Under the pieces are notes generated by a model. That model worked only from the letters and a program-made list of their open reading frames with translations. It searched no databases and was not told the origin of the DNA. Of a stretch of DNA of 10,804 bases, positions 6,694-10,804 are shown piece by piece. The position numbers and the translations under genes are program-made. Position 1 is the stretch's first letter, and the number at the start of each line of letters is the position of its first letter. The stretch is from NCBI GenBank assembly GCA_947627785.1, contig CANQXC010000117.1:1-10804 (forward strand), given 5' to 3'. This DNA comes from an uncultured Clostridia bacterium. GTDB taxonomy: Bacteria > Bacillota > Clostridia > TANB77 > CAG-508.

Positions 6694-6738
6694 AAACTAA
6701 ATATCATTTAGTTTTTTTGCACGACTCTAAAAAGTCGT
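6694..6738. repeat. Two tandem hairpins in the rpsM-rpsK spacer
   Basis: AAACTAAAT and ATTTAGTTT (6694-6702, 6706-6714) form a perfect 9-bp stem. ACGACT and AGTCGT (6721-6726, 6733-6738) form a perfect 6-bp stem. T-runs follow each on the plus strand only, so they are not terminators for the minus-strand operon. They could be processing sites or could stop antisense transcription. Function is unknown. Confidence 0.45.
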
Positions 6739-6757
6739 TTTATTTATGTTTCAATAA

Positions 6758-7126
6758 CTATTTACTACTCTTTTTGCTTACTACTTTTCTTGGTCCTTTT
6801 CTTGTACGAGCATTAGTTTTTGTTCTTTGTCCTCTTACTGGTAAACCTTTTTTATGTCTTGTTCCTCTGAAGCATCCTATTTCTGTAAGTCTTTTAATAT
6901 TTAAAGCTACTTCTCTTCTTAAATCACCTTCTACTTTGTATCCTTCCATAGCTTTTCTTATATCTTGAACTTGCTCATCTGTTAAGTCTTTTACTCTAAT
7001 GTCTGGATTTACTTTTGCTGCTGCTAATATCTTATTAGAACTTGCTCTACCTATTCCATAGATATATGTTAGTCCTATTTCTACTCTTTTTTCTTTAGGT
7101 AAGTCAACACCTGCTAAACGTGCCAT
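6758..7126 (-). CDS. rpsM: 30S ribosomal protein S13
   Basis: S13 lies in the head of the 30S subunit and contacts P-site tRNA and the 50S subunit. It has 122 residues. The N-terminus [26 protein letters not shown] and the C-terminal [27 protein letters not shown] are nearly canonical. An apparent upstream GTG at 7136-7138 is part of the Shine-Dalgarno GAGGTGA. The ATG at 7124-7126, nine bases after GAGGTG, is the correct start. Its upstream spacer is unusually long (about 240 bases to rpmJ) and carries a complex of inverted repeats. Confidence 0.98.
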   Translation of the reverse strand: MARLAGVDLPKEKRVEIGLTYIYGIGRASSNKILAAAKVNPDIRVKDLTDEQVQDIRKAMEGYKVEGDLRREVALNIKRLTEIGCFRGTRHKKGLPVRGQRTKTNARTRKGPRKVVSKKSSK

Positions 7127-7162
7127 ATAAAATTTCACCTCTTCATTTATTTTTTATTTTGG

Positions 7163-7273
7163 ATTGTATATATATCAAGAAAAGTTCAAATACATATCAG
7201 AAATTCTAATATGGGGCTTTTATATGTCTTTTCTTGCTTGCATATAAAAATCTTTTTGATTTTTATATACAAT
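7163..7273 (-). ncRNA. Candidate structured RNA element in the rpmJ-rpsM spacer
   Basis: In the minus-strand RNA, a 15-bp hairpin (arms 7258-7272 and 7238-7252, loop of five A) contains one G-U wobble. Directly next to it, CAAGAAAAG-ACATAT pairs with ATATGT and CTTTTCTTG (7222-7236 with 7192-7197 and 7176-7184), with a 7-base bulge and a 24-base loop containing GCCCC. An alternative small hairpin at 7193-7213 also depends on a G-U pair. The outermost 10 bases, ATTGTATATA and TATATACAAT (7264-7273, 7163-7172), are complementary and would compete with the first hairpin. The wobble pairs point to RNA from the operon strand. No known riboswitch or ribosomal-protein leader was recognised. It could instead be a palindromic insertion element. 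Confidence 0.45.
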
Positions 7274-7366
7274 AATAAATAAAAATAGATATTCTTAAAA
7301 TTAATTAAGACAGCCGCACTATTTTTATATTATTAACTAATTTAATTTAAAACTTTAGGTTTAAAA

Positions 7367-7480
7367 CTAACCTTGTCTTTGTTTGTGTTTTGGATTTTCA
7401 CAGATTACTCTTGTTACGCCTTTTCTTTTAATAACTTTGCATTTTTCACACATTTTTTTTACTGATGGTCTTACTTTCAT
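7367..7480 (-). CDS. rpmJ: 50S ribosomal protein L36, zinc-binding type
   Basis: This 37-residue protein begins [14 protein letters not shown] and ends [12 protein letters not shown], close to the family consensus. C11, C14, C27 and H32 form the zinc site of the C+ type. L36 binds 23S rRNA late in 50S assembly. The ATG start is preceded by GAGGTGA about seven bases upstream. The gene follows infA by 13 bases, the standard order. Confidence 0.97.
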   Translation of the reverse strand: MKVRPSVKKMCEKCKVIKRKGVTRVICENPKHKQRQG

Positions 7481-7493
7481 TTTTTTCACCTCT

Positions 7494-7712
7494 CTATTTG
7501 TCTCTCCAAGTAATACGACCTTTAGTAAGATCATATGGTGACAATTCTAATTTAACCTTATCACCTGGAAGTATTTTTATATAATTCATTCTAAGTTTTC
7601 CTGAAATATGTGCTAATACTTGATGTCCATTTTCAAGTTCTACTTTAAATTGTGTATTAGGTAAACTTTCTACTACAGTTCCCTCTACTTCAATAACATC
7701 CTCTTTAGACAA
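7494..7712 (-). CDS. infA: Translation initiation factor IF-1
   Basis: IF-1 binds the 30S A site during initiation and works with IF-2 and IF-3. At 72 residues it has exactly the usual length, and the whole chain is an S1-like OB fold: [36 protein letters not shown], and [14 protein letters not shown] near the C-terminus. The start is TTG at 7710-7712, nine bases after GGGGG; the encoded N-terminus MSKEDVIE is canonical. It is the first gene after a perfect-consensus promoter, so it probably heads the ribosomal-protein and rpoA operon. Confidence 0.97.
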   Translation of the reverse strand: MSKEDVIEVEGTVVESLPNTQFKVELENGHQVLAHISGKLRMNYIKILPGDKVKLELSPYDLTKGRITWRDK

Positions 7713-7764
7713 CTTTTTCTTCCCCCTATAAAGAATATTTTTGATTACATTACATAACTTGTAT

Positions 7765-7793
7765 ATTATACATTATTTTTATTAAATTGTCAA
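7765..7793 (-). promoter_or_regulatory. Perfect-consensus vegetative promoter of the infA operon
   Basis: TTGACA (7788-7793) and TATAAT (7765-7770) are separated by exactly 17 bases on the minus strand. All twelve hexamer bases match the housekeeping sigma consensus. Transcription would start near 7758, giving a leader of about 45 bases before infA. The -35 box is TTG ACA in the last codons of the map reading frame. Confidence 0.85.
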
Positions 7794-7907
7794 TATCTCT
7801 GGCTCTTTTTCTGTAATTAAAATTGTATTTTCATAATGTGCTGCAGGACTTCCATCCTCAGTTATTATTGTCCATCCATCATCTAGTTCACAAATTTCTT
7901 GATTTCC
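7782..7907 (-). pseudogene. map: Detached 3' end of map (C-terminal part of methionine aminopeptidase, shifted frame)
   Basis: This stretch is open for 41 codons and a stop, in a different frame from the upstream map sequence. It reads [19 protein letters not shown], then [14 protein letters not shown] and EPEILTI. This is the normal C-terminal end of type I methionine aminopeptidase. It includes the Glu of AHYENT, the fifth metal ligand of the family. It has no start codon or ribosome site of its own, so it is the remainder of map after a frameshift at about 7905-7911. Confidence 0.85.
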
Positions 7908-8550
7908 GCATAATTACCATCGGTTCTATCGCTAGAGTCATACCTGGTTCAAGTCTTATTCCTTTCCCTGGTTTTCCATAGTTTGGTATTCCTGGGTCTT
8001 CATGCATGTTTCTACCAATACCATGCCCTTGAAATTCTCTTACTACTGAAAATCCATTTTCATTTACAAAATTTCCTATTGCACTAGAAATATCGCCTAT
8101 TCTATTTCCTTTTTTTGCGTATTTTATTCCCTCAAAAAAAGCTTGTTTTGTTATATCTACTAATCTTTTCTTTTCAGTTGTAGTTTCTCCTACAATATAT
8201 GTTCTTGCACAGTCTCCATGGAACCCATTTTTTAATACAACTAAGTCAACACTTACAATGTCACCCTTTTGTAATATAATCTTTTTACTTGGTATACCAT
8301 GAATTACCACATCGTTTATTGAAATACAAAGAGTTGCTGGAAAAGGCTTTACCCCTCTATCTGGATGTGGGTAATTTTTCTGTGCTGGAATAGCATTATT
8401 ACTTTTTATAAAGTTTTCTGCTATTCTATCTAATTCCATAGTTGATATTCCTGGTTTTATTGATTCTTCTACTTTTTTTTGAGTGAGAGATGCAATTTTA
8501 CATGCCTCTCTCATTATTTCAATTTCTCTATTTGATTTTATTTCAACCAA
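7888..8550 (-). CDS. map: Methionine aminopeptidase, type I, truncated by a frameshift
   Basis: Map removes the initiator methionine from new proteins using a two-metal centre. Family landmarks are H84 (VIHGIP), D102 (VSVDL), D113 (HGDCA), H176 ([13 protein letters not shown]) and E209 (AIEPM). After M214 the frame continues with an unrelated RKSRNL and stops, giving 220 residues where about 250-255 are expected. The missing tail, with the fifth metal ligand, is present in another frame downstream (7782-7907). Restoring two bases near ATG-C-GGA, for instance reading ATG GCG GGA, would rejoin them into about 256 residues. The start is TTG at 8548-8550 with AAAAGGGATG upstream; the N-terminus [15 protein letters not shown] is canonical. 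It follows adk by 16 bases. As written, the product should be inactive. Confidence 0.9.
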   Translation of the reverse strand: MVEIKSNREIEIMREACKIASLTQKKVEESIKPGISTMELDRIAENFIKSNNAIPAQKNYPHPDRGVKPFPATLCISINDVVIHGIPSKKIILQKGDIVSVDLVVLKNGFHGDCARTYIVGETTTEKKRLVDITKQAFFEGIKYAKKGNRIGDISSAIGNFVNENGFSVVREFQGHGIGRNMHEDPGIPNYGKPGKGIRLEPGMTLAIEPMVIMRKSRNL

Positions 8551-8566
8551 TTTTATTACATCCCTT

Positions 8567-9220
8567 TTATGCTAATTCTTTTTCAACTTCAGCAGCTACA
8601 TCATATGATGTTCTTCCTGCTTTGTCTCCTGCTTTTTCTGTTCTTAATACATGCTTTTTTTCATAATATTTTATTAATTGTTCAGATGAGTTTTTATATA
8701 CTTCTAATCTGTTTTGTACTACTTCTGGTTTTTGATCTTCTCTTTGATATAGTTCTCCACCACATTCATCGCATATTCCTTCTTTTTTTGGTGGATTAAA
8801 TACTACATTGTAGATTGCAGAACATCCTCTGCAGCTTCTTCTATTTGCAATTCTTTCTACTATTTCATCAAATGGTACATCTATATTTAAAGCCATATCA
8901 ACTTTTTTACCTTTTGATTTTAATAAATTATCTAATACTTCTGCTTGATTTGTTGTTCTTGGGAAGCCATCTAGTATTGCTCCATTTGCAACATCGCTTT
9001 CTTCCATTCTTTTTTCTAACATTTTTACTGTTATTTCATCTGGAACTAATTCGCCTTTATCCATATATGTTTTTGCTTCTTTTCCAAGTTCTGTTTCATT
9101 TTTTAAATTTTCTCTAAATAAATCTCCTGTTGATATATGTGCTAATTTTAAATTTTCTGCTAATATTTTACCTACTGTTCCTTTTCCACTTCCTGGTGCT
9201 CCTAATAATACTATAAACAT
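8567..9220 (-). CDS. adk: Adenylate kinase with zinc-binding lid
   Basis: Adk is a cytoplasmic enzyme that interconverts ATP plus AMP with two ADP. It has 217 residues, a long-lid form of normal length. Seen are the P-loop GAPGSGKGT (7-15), the AMP-binding HISTGDLFRE (28-37), DGFPRT (84-89) and the lid domain (about 122-160). The lid has C130, C133, C150 and C153 as a four-Cys zinc site. The ATG start has AGGAG (9229-9233) eight bases upstream. It lies between secY and map, the classic Gram-positive order. Confidence 0.98.
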   Translation of the reverse strand: MFIVLLGAPGSGKGTVGKILAENLKLAHISTGDLFRENLKNETELGKEAKTYMDKGELVPDEITVKMLEKRMEESDVANGAILDGFPRTTNQAEVLDNLLKSKGKKVDMALNIDVPFDEIVERIANRRSCRGCSAIYNVVFNPPKKEGICDECGGELYQREDQKPEVVQNRLEVYKNSSEQLIKYYEKKHVLRTEKAGDKAGRTSYDVAAEVEKELA

Positions 9221-9252
9221 ATTTTACACTCCTTTTTCTATATAATAAAGCA

Positions 9253-9300
9253 AGAAGTTAGAGGCTAGAATTATATATTCTAACTTCTAATTTCTAACTT
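9253..9300 (-). repeat. Heptamer repeats and palindrome, secY-adk spacer
   Basis: Starting right after the secY stop, the minus strand reads AGTTAGA, AATTAGA, AGTTAGA in tandem. AGAAGTTAGA and TCTAACTTCT (9253-9262, 9279-9288) form a 10-bp inverted repeat around 16 bases. An inner TAGAAT/ATTCTA pair is a competing option. No U-run follows, so it is not a typical terminator. The heptamer matches the array at 5527-5554. Confidence 0.6.
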
Positions 9301-10638
9301 TTATTCTAAGAATCCTTTATAATGTCTCATAACTAATCTTGATTCTAGTTGTTGTACTGTTTCTAGTGCAACTCCTACTACGATTAATATAGATGTTCCA
9401 CCAAATGTTATATTCAATTTTGTGAAGCTTAATAACATTGGTAATATTGCAATTAAACTTAAAAATAATCCTCCAAATAATGTTAATTTTTTCATTATTG
9501 AAGATAAATATTCTGTTGTTGGTTTTCCTGCTCTTATACCTGGTATGAATCCACCATTTTTCTTTATATTGCTAGATACTTCTGCTGGATTGAATGTTGC
9601 ATAAGTATAAAAGTAAGTGAATCCAACTATTAATACTAAATATATAATAGCATTTGCAATTGTGTATCCTAAGCCAAATTGTGCAGATGATGTTGACATT
9701 GAAAATTTATATACACCTGCCCAGAAGCCTGTAGCTGATGCAATATTACTATTAAACATTGGTATAATCATTGCAGGGAATGTTAATAGTGATGATGCGA
9801 AGATTACTGGCATTACACCTGCCATTGCAAGTTTTAATGGGATGTGTGTGCTTTGTCCTCCATACATTTTTCTACCAACTACTTTTTTAGCATATTGTAC
9901 TGGTACTCTTCTTTCTGCTTCTTGTACAAATACAACTCCTGCAACTAATATAAGTGCTCCTACTATAATTGCTAGTGCTAAAATTAATCCTGTTGTACTA
10001 AATCCAACTCCTGCTGTGTAGATTAATCTATATAATGTTGTAACAACTGATGGCAATGAAGATATAATACCTATAAAGATTATTAATGATATTCCATTTC
10101 CAATACCTTTACTTGTAATTTGTTCTCCTATCCACATTAATAAAGCTGTTCCTGTTACTAATGATGCTACAACTAATAATCCTGTGCCAAATCCTGGATT
10201 TACAAATACACCTAATCCGTTATATGCTCTACTATATGTTAAGTAAAGTCCTACAGCTTCTATTAAAGCTAAAACAACTGTAAGTATTTTTGTGTATCTG
10301 TTTACTTTTTGTTTTCCTTCTTCTCCACCTTCTTTTATTAATCTTTCTAAAGAAGGTATTACCATTCCTAATAATTGAATTACGATTGAAGCCGTAATAT
10401 ATGGTGTAATTGACATTGCAAATATAGAAAATCTTGAGAATGCTCCTCCTGATATAATATCAATTAAACCTGATATACTATTTGTAGAACTTGAAGCTAT
10501 ATTATTTAGTGCAATGGCATCAACGCCAGGCACCGTAATATAACATCCAAATCTAAATACTACTATTAATAATAATGTGTATAAAATTCTTTTTCTTATA
10601 TCTGGTGTTTTTAAGGCATTTTTAATTGTTTTAAACAA
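9301..10638 (-). CDS. secY: Preprotein translocase subunit SecY
   Basis: SecY is the channel-forming membrane protein of the Sec translocon, exporting and inserting proteins driven by SecA or the ribosome. It has 445 residues. The N-terminus MFKTIKNALKTPDIRKRILYT is followed by TM1 (about 18-37). The plug region ISGGAFSRFSIFAMSITPYI (62-81) leads into TM2. Further family blocks are GEQITSKGIGNGISLIIF (171-188), the cytoplasmic loop QEAERRVPVQYAKK (239-252), the THIPLKLAMAGVMPVIFA loop (264-281), and a C-terminal ESRLVMRHYKGFLE. The start is TTG at 10636-10638, seven bases after GAGGTG, which lies in the last codons of rplO. One base separates the rplO stop from this start, so coupling is likely. 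Confidence 0.98.
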   Translation of the reverse strand: MFKTIKNALKTPDIRKRILYTLLLIVVFRFGCYITVPGVDAIALNNIASSSTNSISGLIDIISGGAFSRFSIFAMSITPYITASIVIQLLGMVIPSLERLIKEGGEEGKQKVNRYTKILTVVLALIEAVGLYLTYSRAYNGLGVFVNPGFGTGLLVVASLVTGTALLMWIGEQITSKGIGNGISLIIFIGIISSLPSVVTTLYRLIYTAGVGFSTTGLILALAIIVGALILVAGVVFVQEAERRVPVQYAKKVVGRKMYGGQSTHIPLKLAMAGVMPVIFASSLLTFPAMIIPMFNSNIASATGFWAGVYKFSMSTSSAQFGLGYTIANAIIYLVLIVGFTYFYTYATFNPAEVSSNIKKNGGFIPGIRAGKPTTEYLSSIMKKLTLFGGLFLSLIAILPMLLSFTKLNITFGGTSILIVVGVALETVQQLESRLVMRHYKGFLE

Positions 10639-10639
10639 C

Positions 10640-10804
10640 TTAAATCACCTCTGCTTTTCCACCAGCTGCTTCTATAGCTTTTGCAGCTGAATTAGTAAAT
10701 CTACTTGCTTTAACTGTTAATTTCTTTTCTAATTTTCCAGTTCCTAAAATAACTATTCCATCTAATGATTTGCTAATAATTCCATCTTTTATTAAACTTT
10801 CAGC
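10640..10804 (-). CDS. rplO: 50S ribosomal protein L15, C-terminal part (cut by window edge)
   Basis: The last 54 codons and the TAA stop are present; the 5' part lies beyond base 10804. The frame reads [19 protein letters not shown], then [20 protein letters not shown] and [15 protein letters not shown]. This is the C-terminal domain of L15, with the family's G-x-L, T-V-K-A and I-E-A-A-G-G-K-x-E-V-I pattern. L15 assembles into the 50S subunit near the central protuberance. Its position directly before secY is the standard spc-operon order. The secY ribosome site overlaps its last codons. Confidence 0.93.
   Translation of the reverse strand, partial: AESLIKDGIISKSLDGIVILGTGKLEKKLTVKASRFTNSAAKAIEAAGGKAEVI

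Noticed and set aside
7141..7366. Known riboswitch, T-box or ribosomal-protein leader in the rpmJ-rpsM spacer
   Set aside because: None of the conserved cores I know was found. It is kept only as an unnamed structured element.
8569..9117. Two plus-strand open frames opposite adk that look like hydrophobic proteins
   Set aside because: The hydrophobicity comes from reading the antisense of an AT-rich gene. adk on the other strand is unambiguous.
9617..10021. Plus-strand open frame of 134 codons opposite secY
   Set aside because: It is antisense to clear SecY sequence, with no ribosome site or recognisable motif.
1..10804. CRISPR array, tRNA, rRNA, insertion sequence or phage gene
   Set aside because: No regularly spaced direct repeats, cloverleaf, rRNA stretch, transposase or phage-type protein was seen on either strand.

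Overview
The window is a strongly AT-rich (roughly 30% G+C by eye) stretch of a low-G+C Gram-positive chromosome. Every supported gene lies on the minus strand, so transcription runs from high to low coordinates. Family sequence style, a MurE with the meso-diaminopimelate motif, zinc-type S4, L31 and L36, and a small Spo0E-like protein together suggest an endospore-lineage Firmicute, most likely Clostridia. The species cannot be named from the sequence alone.

In transcription order, the first block is the end of the spc-type ribosomal protein operon: rplO (L15, cut by the window edge), secY, adk and map. As written, map is frameshifted near its 3' end. A perfect-consensus vegetative promoter (TTGACA-17-TATAAT) lies across the last codons of the map reading frame. 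It should start a second block: infA, rpmJ, rpsM, rpsK, rpsD, rpoA, rplQ, then an unrecognised 54-residue single-span membrane protein and rpmE (L31), closed by a good intrinsic terminator. The rpmJ-rpsM spacer is unusually long, about 240 bases, and holds a nested set of inverted repeats that could form competing RNA structures.

The third block is one short gene with its own promoter and an intrinsic terminator overlapping its stop codon. It encodes a 51-residue Spo0E-like protein, a family of aspartyl phosphatases acting on the sporulation regulator Spo0A. The fourth block starts at its own promoter and carries murE, mraY and the start of an ftsW/spoVE-type gene, a contracted division and cell-wall cluster with no murF or murD between them.

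The genes supply translation initiation and ribosome assembly (IF-1, S13, S11, S4, L17, L31, L36, L15), transcription (RNA polymerase alpha), membrane protein export (SecY), nucleotide balance (Adk), N-terminal methionine removal (Map) and peptidoglycan precursor and septal wall synthesis. No mobile element, tRNA, rRNA or CRISPR array was seen. No clearly new multi-gene system is present. The points most worth checking are the map frameshift, the structured rpmJ-rpsM spacer, the enlarged L17, the two short genes and the dispersed heptamer repeats.
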